Source of the DNA: Acanthosoma haemorrhoidale
Taxonomy: Eukaryota > Arthropoda > Insecta > Hemiptera > Acanthosomatidae
Assembly: GCA_930367205.1 (NCBI GenBank)
Contig: OV884011.1
Coordinates: forward strand, 114,449,866 to 114,513,865
Reading direction: 5' to 3'
DNA: 64,000 nucleotides
The position numbers were made by a program, and so were the translations under genes. This document shows, piece after piece, positions 10,983-21,888 of the stretch. Numbering within the stretch: position 1 is the stretch's first letter; each line of letters opens with the position of its first letter. The notes beneath the pieces were generated by a model, which ran no database searches, was not told where the DNA came from, and worked only from the letters and a program-made list of their open reading frames with translations.

Positions 10983-11070
10983 GAGACCTCCCCTCCCCCT
11001 CCCAAGACAAAATACCCCCAGCAAGCAGGTGGAAGAGCCAGATGTAGGCTCCACCCAACCTCCTCTCTGA
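10983..11070 (+). CDS. Candidate terminal exon, proline-rich, unknown gene
   Basis: A TTTCTGCGCAG acceptor-like site (AG at 10981-10982) is followed by a C-rich segment open in one frame for about 28 residues to a TGA at 11068-11070. The peptide is rich in Pro, Arg and Gln (P-P-L-P-L-P-R-Q, then V-E-E-P-D-V-G-S-T). GC content is well above the flanks. I do not recognise the protein. It could instead be the tail of a retroelement ORF. No partner exon is identified. Confidence 0.25.
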
Positions 11071-11838
11071 CCGTTTCGTCACAGGCCTTCGCCTGACAAT
11101 GGGGTTCTGCTTATAAAAATACTAGTAGTTTCAGCCTGTAGTAGTAATACAGTGTGGACTTAACAATTAGTACTTTACAAAATATAGTATGTTTGAGTTC
11201 TGAAAACAAAATAACAGTCAAGGTCGTTAATGGATTAACAAAATATTTGGAATACATATAATGACTTGGATATAGATCTCAATGGTTTAAATTTTTTTTT
11301 TTCTATTTATACCTTATTTAACACACCAGTTAAGCTTTCGATCAAATTATTATTTCAATATCTTACTATTAATATAATCATATTTCTGTTATACTTGTTA
11401 AGGGCATAGCGAGTGGTCAGTAAAAAAATAGAGAATTTGATTCGTTTAAACAATACGATTCCTCATCATCATCAGATTGCATTTTAATATGTACATTTTT
11501 CAACCATCACAGATTTAAAATGGAGATACATCTTGTCCTGTAACCTAATTTACTAAAAATTAATATATGTTGTTTCCAAACGTATTTGAAACAAACTAAA
11601 CAAAGACCACATCTCTGTCATAACGCTACTTGAAAGAAAAACATTTTAGGGGGGATAAATTCAAGGCCTCAGAGTTGGTTGCTCCCAACTTAAATTCAAA
11701 TTAAATTTAAAAAAAAGTTTTTATTCATGAAAAAAACTACTATACTTATGTAGGAATATAATAATTAAATTGCGATATAATACTAAAATACAAGATTATA
11801 AAACTGAATTATAAGCTTTATAACAGAAAGATAATAAA
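11071..11838. other. AT-rich DNA, no gene recognised
   Basis: Only a short hairpin (CAGGC-CTTC-GCCTG, 11082-11095) next to a TTTCGTC motif is notable. Confidence 0.5.
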
Positions 11839-11879
11839 ACTGTCTTATTATCTTTATAACAGAAAGATAATAAGACAGT
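11839..11879. repeat. Perfect 17-bp hairpin, 7-nt loop
   Basis: The left arm 11839-11855 (ACTGTCTTATTATCTTT) and right arm 11863-11879 are exact reverse complements, with loop ATAACAG. The loop and right arm repeat a stretch just upstream (CTTTATAACAGAAAGATAATAA), so the hairpin probably arose by a local inverted and direct duplication. Confidence 0.85.
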
Positions 11880-12662
11880 CACATAATAATACAAAATGTA
11901 TGACACAAAAGAAACCGGCCCTTACCATAAGAACTCAAGTTTTCATGCTCGGCTGGTAATCTCCATTCATGTTTGTAAGGCCGGGATGGTGGAGCATATC
12001 GTGAAAAAAATATTTGACAGTCGCAAACTTATTCGATATAAGCCTTACTTTTAAATGGCGCTCTGGAAGGTTTTTTATCCCCGAAGCCATGTCAAAGATG
12101 TAAGTCCGCCATAAAGGGCTGTGATAGATAGACCACTGACAACAATGTGTCTTGCACCGCAGTTTCATCCCTTACGGCGAAGGGCTCGTAGTAACCTAAC
12201 CCCCTCACTCCGTGGGAAAACATTTGGTAGCTTGAATTGTACAAGTTTTATTCAAATGCAATTTACCATATCTAGAGTGATTGCTCTAAAGTTATTAAGT
12301 AATTTACGTTAAATGACTCAGCAAAAACTATTCTTGAGGTAACATATTCCCCACTAGTCAATAAATAATTGACAATAAAAAGAATCAAATAGATAACTTG
12401 ACTAAATTCTTATAAATCTCTACATAAAGTATCTATCATACCAGACGGTTGAAATTATCTTGTAATATATAATATTATAATAGAAATAAAAATATATTAT
12501 TTACAAGGAACTAGATTGTTTTAAACAATTCTGAAATAATATTTAAGAAATAAACGAATTTTTATCTTAATTTTTGATGGTTTTTTAAATAGTATATTTT
12601 TGATTACATACTATATTTTTGAATTTTATAAAATATTCTCAATATGTATCATATTCACTCCA
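11880..12662. other. AT-rich DNA, no gene recognised
   Basis: 12000-12230 is somewhat less AT-rich, with short open frames on both strands that I cannot assign. Confidence 0.5.
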
Positions 12663-12743
12663 ATTCTACTGGGTTTTCAGATACTTGAGAATGGTGGTGT
12701 ATCCACCGAAACGTATCATCGTAAAATAAATTTTGAGTAGAAT
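12663..12743 (+). other. Nested three-helix motif with GAAAC core
   Basis: Three exact nested pairings: ATTCTACT (12663-12670) with AGTAGAAT (12736-12743), GATAC (12680-12684) with GTATC (12713-12717), and GGTGG (12693-12697) with CCACC (12703-12707). Unpaired TTGAGAAT and GAAAC flank the innermost hairpin. A hairpin followed by GAAACG recalls termini of Penelope-like elements and the hammerhead ribozyme core. The canonical CUGANGA is not intact and the pairing is not canonical, so a ribozyme is not claimed. Confidence 0.4.
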
Positions 12744-13123
12744 CCAAAAGGAGCGTATATTTATTTATATGAATATTTATTGAATTTTTTCGTTATTGTC
12801 ATTTTAAAGATACAAAAAAATACGAAATTCACTCTGTTCCAATACATTTTCTGTAAAAGTTACTCGGCGTATAGTTGATGCTCAGATACTCTGCGCTATA
12901 TGAGAAAACAAGTAAAGCCTAAACCAAGTAATGTTCAAACATATTAATAAAATTCGGTACAAATATGTTTCTTTTACGAAACCAAAAAGGTTTTCATACG
13001 GTATCTCCCTGGTTCCCCAGAATGTTGACTACTTATTTACTTTAAATATTCTCATTGTCAAAAGTTAACCATTCGGGAGTCACCCAATCCCATTTATTGT
13101 TGTATACTTCAAAGAGCTGTAAC
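12744..13123. other. AT-rich DNA, no feature recognised
   Basis: Nothing supported. Confidence 0.5.
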
Positions 13124-13580
13124 TGAATGAATGCCAGAATCTTCATATCATGAAGAAGTCAAGCTACCAACTTACATCATCATAGAAACCCCCTGTCAGA
13201 CTCTAACAGCTGATGGGAGATAGGTGTGAAGTTATCCCGTTTGGTTATTTCTTTTAATATGGTTCATACAGTTGTTAATAGTATTTTATTTATTTATTAT
13301 AGTTACTAGTGATAATGGATGAAAGCGAATATGAGTTCTCATTCTTATTTTTTTTGGTGTTAAATTAATACAAAATTATTATTTCGAATTTTACAAGTTA
13401 GCTGTTATACACTTTACTTGTATATTGAATGTAAGCGAATAGGTGTTATTACTAACAAATCATTATCACAATCATAAGTTTATGAATGAATGCCAGAATC
13501 TTCTCACTTCATCACATCATGAAGTCACACTAACAACTTAGGTCATCAAAGAGAGCCCCAGTTCAGACTTTAACAGCAGA
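13124..13580 (+). repeat. Direct repeat pair, about 100 bp each, 359 bp apart
   Basis: 13124-13225 and 13483-13580 share TGAATGAATGCCAGAATCTTC at the start, ATCATGAAG, a CATCA block, CAGACT(C/T)TAACAGC and GGAGATA at the end, in the same order with small indels. No open frame. Probably remnants of one repeat family or a decayed tandem duplication. Confidence 0.7.
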
Positions 13581-16500
13581 ACGGAGATATTATTTTATTA
13601 AAAATTATAAACATAATTTTCGCAACTAAATGTATAATATTGTGAATTAAATACCTCAAATGATGTGCTGTATGCAGATTATGCATAATTTTACCTTTTA
13701 AATTAGGTTGAATCTCTCCACTATTTTTCAGAAAAATCTAATACCTCATTATTAATACCTTATTAGATTTTAGATTTGTGAAACTTTTGCCAATTTATTA
13801 GTCGTTTTTAGTGGATTTAATTTAACTTAATTTAATTTAAGTTTTTATTCGCCATAAACCATCGAAATTTATCGAATTTTCATTTAATTCTGAAGAGGCA
13901 TGTCGCATCAATAATCCCTGGATGGTTTACATTTAAATTAATGGCAGTTGATCGGTTATAATATGCATAGAAATAGGTAACAAAGGTCGAGCGGTTATTC
14001 CCCGCCTAATGAAAGAGAATTGTACATTACAAAGATAAAGTGCACCAAGCCCCCATTATATTTGAAATATCCACCAACTCCTCGCTTTATTCAGCAATAA
14101 ATTTACATTTGGACTATATATAGACTAAGAGTCTGAATAAAATATGGTTTTTAGGCTCCATAGATCATTAAAAATATGGTAATCACCGCATTCATGATAG
14201 TCAAAATTTAAATTTACTGATTGACCTTTCGGTTGCGTACGTTAAATACACTTTTGTGTACTGACATTTTATTTTATGATATGTCAGTTGAGAAAATTAA
14301 AATTCTTTCGTATTGGTAATTTTTTTATGGTTTAGAGACTCCCCGTTTTATCAAAATCATTCAAACTATCAATATGATTATCATCGTCGATCGTCAAGAT
14401 ATATTTATATTATTACTTTTTCGTTTGTATTTGTTGTGTTTTTCTTTTATTTTTTAACATAGAGCATACAACAACCATTACTAAAAATATTTTATTTTGT
14501 TATTTATTGACAATTATTTATTGATCATTTACGATTTTGATTACTTAATCTGACTAACATAGTATGGGCTGCTTGATGATGGAGTGAATGAGTCTGAAAC
14601 GTCGTATTTACTGTATAAGTTTAGAATTAAAATCTATTCAGAATGAAATTGTACACATATAATAATATTCGATAAATTTTCAAGTTAATATTCTGCCATC
14701 CTCATGAAATCCATCTACAAAAAATATGAAAAAAATAATATATAGTTTAATTAAATTATATTGATTGACAATTGTGTAGACAAATGACATGAGGATGGAA
14801 AAATAGCACAAAATATCCCTTAAATAAAAATCTATTACTTTGTTTTACTGAAAATCAATAGTAAGAAATAGGAAAGTTAAAACTCTACATAAATAACCAT
14901 TCATTTTATTCAAAACAATAAAAAATAACTGATCAACAATTTAACGGTTAATTTAACCAAGACTGATTGTTAGTAACTATAAGTAACGTATAATAAATAA
15001 CGAAAAAGTATATAGTCACGATACGATGTTTTGGAGAAGAGTGCGTATAGTCAACTGCAGGGCAGCGATACGCAGACCTCTGTAAACGAGATAGGCCAAG
15101 AAGTCCAAATTTGTAGTAAACAACGACTTCTTGTTTGCAGGGGAACAGGCCCGTATTCTGCTATCTTCAACACTGACTAAGCCAAGCTCAAACCTAAACC
15201 CTTGTCCTTTTTAGTCTTTCAACTATTTTCTCTGTATGTTGATGTAATAAAATAAAAATTTCTGTTAAAGAGAAATAAAATAAAAACATTTCATAACTTA
15301 CATTTAAAGTTTTAATCTTAAACATATATTCGTGTATACAATATTCACATACGCTTTTCCTAATTTTTTCTATCCGAAACAATCAGAAAATATATAAAAA
15401 AAAGTAATTTACAATTTTAAAATTTTCCACTCATCTCATTACCATAAAAAAAAATAATAATAATAAAATATTGCTGAAATCCTCTTAAACAAAAATTAAG
15501 TTTAAACAAAACAATGAAGTATCTTACTTTGAATTACTTACTTCTAATCAAATACTGTCTATGGACCCCAAACAACTTCAATGAAGTTTAGATAAAAAAT
15601 TCCAACTAAACTTCTAGTTGTTCTAGGTGAAAATAGCTACATTGCCTGGACCAAAGCATACTTTTATGAAAGCACAGAGTCAAGTAATTCAGCTACCCTC
15701 ATTTTAGAAAATTTTGTGCAGTACCGAATTTAGGCTATTTTTATGAAGAACTACACTAGAAATGTCTTATCCCCACTTATTTTTTGTTTTCTAACACCTA
15801 GCTGTTTGACAACTTATTTTCATTGATATTTTCAAACCAGGCCAAAATGATTCTCCAACAAAGATGAAAGTAACCCACAAATGGCTGTTTTGGGGCAGAC
15901 CTAAAATATTCGACCTTATGCGATGCCGACTCACGGGTAATTTATTTCGGGGGGAAAAAAAAAATCGATCACGCATTCAGTAATTAACAACGCAGCCAAA
16001 AATAATCTAAATTGTTGACCAAATAAATGTCTCTATTAAAACGTATGACTCTGTAAATAAGTTAACACTAAACACTAACAGTATACTTTACTCGTCCAAA
16101 AATATTGTATAATTCTATTTTGTAATTATTATTATTAGTAATTTTTTTTTTTGTTCTAAGTAAATCATAAAGGTACAACCCTACCAGGTAAATTATCCCT
16201 TTGTAAGTAATACCAGCTTGGTTTAATTCAATTTTCCTTCAATTTATTTTATTAGATTAAAATTATATTAACTTTAGAGAGGTTTAGAAGTTAGAGAGGC
16301 TAAGAATTAATCAGAAGAAACAAAGTTTGATCAAAAAGAGTTAAAAACATTTTTTTTTTTTATGGCATGCCTTGTAAAAAGGTAATTACTAATCAAGCAC
16401 GATTGTAACCGAACTCATATTCTGTATATTTCTTCAGTTGGTAGCGACAGTGTTTCAGGCGTTAATTACAGTTATAAAAGTTTTTTCATAAAGCGACTAA

Positions 16501-18013
16501 ATTATCAAAGGGAGGAAATAAAATTATTCTGGTTTGTCTTTTATTATACTAAGAAACGCAGTATTGTTAACGGCTGAGCAACGACTCTGCTATATGCTTT
16601 ATCTGTTAAATTAAAAAAAATGTACAACTTCAGCCCTCATCCTGATGGTAGAATGATCTTCGGTTTGAGCTATGGATAGATAAAGGGAGACGGATCTTCT
16701 GAATTATGGGATTATTACGCAAAATATGTTGCCAATCAGATACCGGAAACCCATGGCTTTGACAGCAGCCCTATCCAATGTGTTACTAATTTCTCTGAAT
16801 GTTTTATCTTTCCTATTGTATTGTGTTTGTCAGATTTAACACAGATAATTTGCACCAAAATGTCTCTTAAGAAAGTGTGTAATATTTTATAATTCTTAAT
16901 AAATCATTCATTTATTTTTGAGTAACTGATTAGTTTATGAGGGTATTTAACCAAAAAACAAAAACAAATAAACATTCTGCACCAAAACATTTATTTTTGT
17001 TTTTTTTTATTTTATAATCAAAGCTGCGTGCTTTCTTGAAATATTTTTTTCTTGTAATATTAACGTTTTTCTCTGGAAACTAGGAAGTACCGCTAACAAC
17101 CCTTTATTGACCGCCCTGTTAATTATAAGTTTACATGATTTTAGACCATCAATTAGTAACTTGGAGTCGTAGTCGAAATGGTTGATTGCTGATCGTGGGT
17201 TAAGAAAATAACTAAGCACTGCAGAGTAAGTATGGCACAGTAAATTTAAGCAGAATTTAAAGAAATTGATAATAAAATGGCAGTGAAGCTGCCGAAAGCA
17301 ATTGTGAAATAAAAATAAACGCATGTGGGACGACGTTATTTACGTGGTTGAAAACGTTTTTATAAATCAATAATGTTGAGAGACCATTTCAAAATTTATT
17401 TAAAGGGACATACGATCCATTTAAAATTTGATACCTCACATTATGTGATTGAAAAATAAGTTGTTTATTATAAATTATAAAGTCATTATTTCATTCTATT
17501 CATTCATTCATGCTACTGATTGTGTACGAAGGCCTATTCCTTCTTTTTTGTTCGTCAGGAAACCTCAATATATTATAGAGCAGTGTGCCACTTTTTATAT
17601 TTTTATTTACATTAGAATTAGGTTTTCTTGCTTGTTTTGCTAAAATAAATGGTCCTATATCAATCTTTAAATCATCATGTCTATTCATAATTAATTTTAT
17701 TATGACACAATCGCGTTCGGCGGCTATAGAACCATTTTCAAGTCTCTACAAAGGCAATACAACTGATATATTGTCAACAATACTGATATATTGTGGACAA
17801 TTGTTTTCAATGTAACGTGCACTAAAATATGCAATATTTCAAAAATAATCAATTTTTATCACATTTCATGGGATTAGTAGTATTCTCCTGTTTCAGATTA
17901 CCAACTGAAAACACCATAAAACATATTACGTCTCTAGTTTGAATATAGGATTCGCAATGAGCAGAACAAACATGCAGAGAGATGTCACTGTTTTTTAAAA
18001 CATAAGACATTTT
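13581..18013. other. Long AT-rich stretch, no gene recognised
   Basis: I see no convincing coding segment. A TTGATGATGG...GAAACGTCG motif at 14573-14604 resembles the core at 12685-12712. Short open frames around 15791-15976 and 17007-17324 (minus) match nothing I know. Confidence 0.5.
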
Positions 18014-19250
18014 GAGGCCTAATAAATAAACTTTTTGAGTGATTCTGATGAAAACCAGCTCATTCCGGTAGAATAGAGTAGAACGGATAACGGTAGACTT
18101 CAAAAGTGCATCTTTCTATCAAACCCACTCTTCAAAATAGATCCCTCCTAGTAAAAGGATCCCTTTCACACCTGTAAATGCCATGTTATTTTATTTTTCC
18201 CTATATTTTCCAATAAGCTTTGGGAAAAAAAAAAAATTAAAAAGGTTTTTGTTTTATGTCTTTCTTGTAAAATTTCTTAAAATCTTTTGAGCTGGTTTCG
18301 AATCTTCCCCATATTGCCTATTCCATACTGTACTTTTCAGTTGGCTTGCATTTTAAATAATATTAGTAGAAAGTGTGATGTCATAGCTGGAACTACTTGT
18401 GGCACCAGGCGTTTTGTTTTTGATCTGTTACTCGAGTTCTATTACGTGGTCACATTAGACGATTTGAGAGCATTTTGTAGCTAACAAATACAAGTGTTTT
18501 TCCTCAATAAGATTTTGTCAAATTTGACATACAACATTTTGATGACACTATTTTTAAAAGCAAATAGACTTTATATTGTGAAGAGATAGGACAGAGGAAG
18601 AACCATGTCAAATATTTGTTTATTTTTCGAATAATTAAGGGTTTACTGTTTTGAAAAACAGTTTACTACAAAATTAATTAACTACAAAGTATCTGAAAAT
18701 CGGCCCTTGATAAAGAAAAGGGAAATTCTTATCTGAAGGCAGTACTGCAGACTAATCGAGGAGGAACGTGTTCGGCGTCCAAACTCTGACATTACAATTA
18801 GCTGTGACTTGTGTTGCCCTTACCTGAGGAGGATGTCTGCTTCTCCGCGTTTGGGGCTTAGCCCGCCTTAGGAAATTGTAATCCACGCTGGAAGAACCCG
18901 TGACGGGGATTGTACTAAACCAGATCGGAACAACGATACTCATTTAGAACATAACATTCTCGAGGCACATCCTGCGAGCTTTAATTTTCAATTAATGATG
19001 GAAACAAGAAAAGGAATGTGTATATGAGCCGTTTATTTTCAAAACCAGCTCGATCCACATTTTTTCAAAACTAACTTTTTTCAAGTATTAGGCCTACTCA
19101 ATAAACCTCTTTATTAATTCTGATGAAAACCAGTTCATTCCCGTCGAATAACGACTTGAAAAGTCATCATTGACTCAAACCCAGCTCAGGGTTTTTGTTT
19201 TTTGTCTCTCCTGGAAAATTGCTAAAAATCGTTCAAGCAGGTTTTGAATT
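18014..19250 (+). repeat. Two diverged direct repeat copies about 1.07 kb apart
   Basis: 18014-18310 and 19086-19250 share, in order, an AATAAAC block, ATTCTGATGAAAACCAG(C/T)TCATTCC, GGTTTTTGTTTT(A)TGTCT and a GAGCTGGTTTCGAAT / AAGCAGGTTTTGAAT block. Intervening pieces are missing in the second copy. Noncoding; likely two copies of an unnamed repeat. Confidence 0.65.
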
Positions 19251-21010
19251 TTAACACCTGATATGTACTATTTCACTTAAGTATCAGTAGACTTATGTTT
19301 AGGACGAAAAAAATGTAGTACAAAGTGTACGAACAATATCACATTTTCAACAAACAAATCCGGTTGTAAGTGGATAAAATTACCAAAAGCAATCAATTGA
19401 AATCGACTCGAAGGAGATCAAATACAATACCCTTCTTTTTTTGTACTGTCCTTAAAATGTTCTATCTTTTTAAATCCAGTAAAACTATATTACCATATAT
19501 CGTTGTATAGTTACTGGAACATGTTGTGTTAATATGCTATGTTTTAATAAATGGGCATCTTCTTTTCTGTGGATTATCGACAATTAAATAAAAAAACTAA
19601 TGAGAGAATTAAACCATGTCTCAATGGGAGTTCTCGAAACCTCATCCGATTGAGGTTACCATGGTTATACCATTTTACAACCCCATGAAAACAACAATTA
19701 TTGGACAATGCCCATCGCAGAGGCCAAGGACCTTGGGCATTCAAAACGAGCCTATTGACAGTATTGAAGCAAGAGCGCTTCCATTGAGTTAAAAATAAAA
19801 CTTTCCCGTGAAGTGTTAAAGCAGCCCATTATGCAAACACTTTCGACAGTCAATAAGAATCCAATCAATAGACCAAGTACCATTTCCGATTTGAGCTTCG
19901 AATTATCACTCACTGATGCAACAATTAAAATGGTGGCAAATTACCAAAAAGTTGTAAAACGATTAAGCACCGCTCTGCTCTCTCTCTTTTCTCAAAATGT
20001 GAACATGGGGTCCTCATTAGCATATATTTTATACATACATTATTTTTAGGCCTAATAAATTAGTAAAATGAAAAAAAAAATAATACATTCACACTAAGTC
20101 GAACCCAATGGAAGTACGAGATGAATCAGACAATCTGTTTTTATCTTTTATAAAAGTTGTCACGCTGCTTTAGTAAGATATGACTTACGACAGTTGCAGG
20201 TTGTGGGGAAAAATCATGAGATTAACAATATTCATGTTTTATTGTAGTTATTGAATCATAAGGAACAGCGCTAAAAATACCTATTTCCATTTTATTGGGT
20301 TTTAGGAGCCAACGCTAAAAATAATTTCAATCATTTTTTTTTAATACTTGGCTATTTAAAAAAAATCCGTGGCACAATTCCTCGTGGTAGGTGTACTTAC
20401 GTACGTAGGGAAATTCTTATTAAGAGTAAGATTTTCCAGACCAAAGCCACAATCAGAAAGCTATATTTTACTTTTTTCTTCTAAAAGGAAGTTTTCAATA
20501 GCCAAGATGTTCAAACAAATAAAATTAAGTATTTTCGGGCGAAAATACCTGATCTATTTGTCGCAATAATTCTTTAAGAAACTTAGGGTTCTGCCATAAC
20601 AAAGGTATCTTCGTATTGCTTTTTCCTATTTCCAAATCTTTCAAATACAATTACACATAATTTAAAATTATGGTGAGTAATTATAGATAATTTAAAAATA
20701 TGGTGAGGTGACTGATAATTCAGTTAGTTCAAACGTTTTCAACGCCATAAGCACTCATCCTCAAGCAGGCTAAATCTAGAAAAGAAGAAAAGAAATTTGG
20801 TTTTAAACAGACAGTTTGCGTAGTATCAAGTATTTAAGTATTTTTCTGTTTCTTTGACAGCTTTATAACTTTTTAACTTTATGTAATCAGTTATAGTAAT
20901 ATTTATTAGTCCGACGCAATCAAGTATCCACCAAGGATCTTTCCTCAATCAAGATTTTATTTTATTTGTTTTATAACAAGAAATGTTATTGTCGTATTTT
21001 TGTTTGCCTG
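19251..21010. other. AT-rich DNA, no gene recognised
   Basis: A small direct repeat, TAATTTAAAA(T)TATGGTGAG, occurs twice near 20656-20706. Nothing else is supported. Confidence 0.5.
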
Positions 21011-21888
21011 TATCGGGTCGTCACGAGGGGGGTCTAGTTGCCCTAGCCGTGGTGACGGAGTGAGAGTTGAATAGGCTATGCCCTGGATGATTGCTTGACG
21101 ACGGGTCTTTCTACTGAGCTATCTAACTCCATATCTGATAGGTATGTGCCCCGACCGTGCACTTTAGAAGAAGAGGTACAGGGTAGTTATTAGAGGTTGT
21201 TTACGTGGTCTCGGAATGACCATGAATTCCCACTCGGTATTTAAGGGTAGGCGGAAACCGTCTGAATCCAAAAGGTGAGTGTGAACCGGAGAGAAGTAGA
21301 CTAGATCGCTGGGGGAGAGCTACTAGGTACAGTTTGTAAGGCCCCAGAGACAGTCATCCGCATGGAAGGGATTCCTTCTAAGTATGGGCTAGCTTAAGCG
21401 AGACGAAGGCTGGACTATAGCGTAGCAAGGGTAGGATAGAAGCATAGGGAGTTTCACAATTGGGAAGGCAATATCTTGAAACATCAGTGCTGCTGCAAGT
21501 ACCAGTCCACAGGCGAGCCGGAGCTTGAATGAATAGTCGGCTAAAACTAAGGGATATATATAGACCAAAGCAGCCAATGAGCTGGGATTTTATTTTGGCC
21601 AATCACATTGCAGCCAATGACCTGGGGATTTATTTTGGCCAATTGCATTGCAGGCCTGGCTGCTGGATACTCGGCAAGGCTTGGAAGGGGCCAGACTAGG
21701 GGGCAGGGAACCAGGGCTACGGACCCCTAGCGGCCTCTAAGCTTGTCCGCAGCTCCGTCATTTATTGTTTACAATATATACAATGGTATGAATGTGTTTT
21801 GGTTATATTATTTACATTTGTTTGATTTAATTTACAATATACAATAGACTAGAGGGTGATTTATCTTATGTAGTTAGCGGTCGCTACA
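21011..21888 (-). mobile_element. Isolated (solo) LTR, 878 bp, copy with CCAAT-rich U3
   Basis: On the minus strand it starts TGTAGCGACCGCTAACTACATAAG and ends near CCCGATA, matching the ends of the complete copy at 53954-54560. Flanking 5-mers GCCTG (21006-21010) and ACCTG (21889-21893) differ at one base and look like a decayed 5-bp target duplication. This implies that the expected terminal CA (TG on the plus strand at 21011) has mutated, since the plus strand begins TA. No internal gag-pol region adjoins it. A TATA box and four CCAAT motifs mark the promoter. The R/U5 part contains the shared 'GGTGAGTGTGAACCGGAGAGA' type block. Confidence 0.8.
21555..21650 (-). promoter_or_regulatory. LTR promoter: duplicated CCAAT unit plus TATATATA
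   Basis: A 40-bp unit is duplicated in tandem (21571-21610 and 21611-21650). Each unit holds two CCAAT pentamers, at 21574, 21599, 21614 and 21639 on the plus strand, so ATTGG in the LTR sense. TATATATA at 21555-21562 follows directly downstream in the LTR sense. CCAAT boxes upstream of a TATA box are a standard RNA polymerase II promoter layout; activity is inferred. Confidence 0.6.

Noticed and set aside
12663..12743. A functional hammerhead ribozyme
   Set aside because: The CUGANGA core is imperfect and the two flanking strands pair with each other, leaving no canonical cleavage site. It is kept only as a structured motif.
17007..17324. A 105-codon minus-strand frame
   Set aside because: AT-rich composition, no domain, no splice signals in sensible places; consistent with chance in low-GC DNA.
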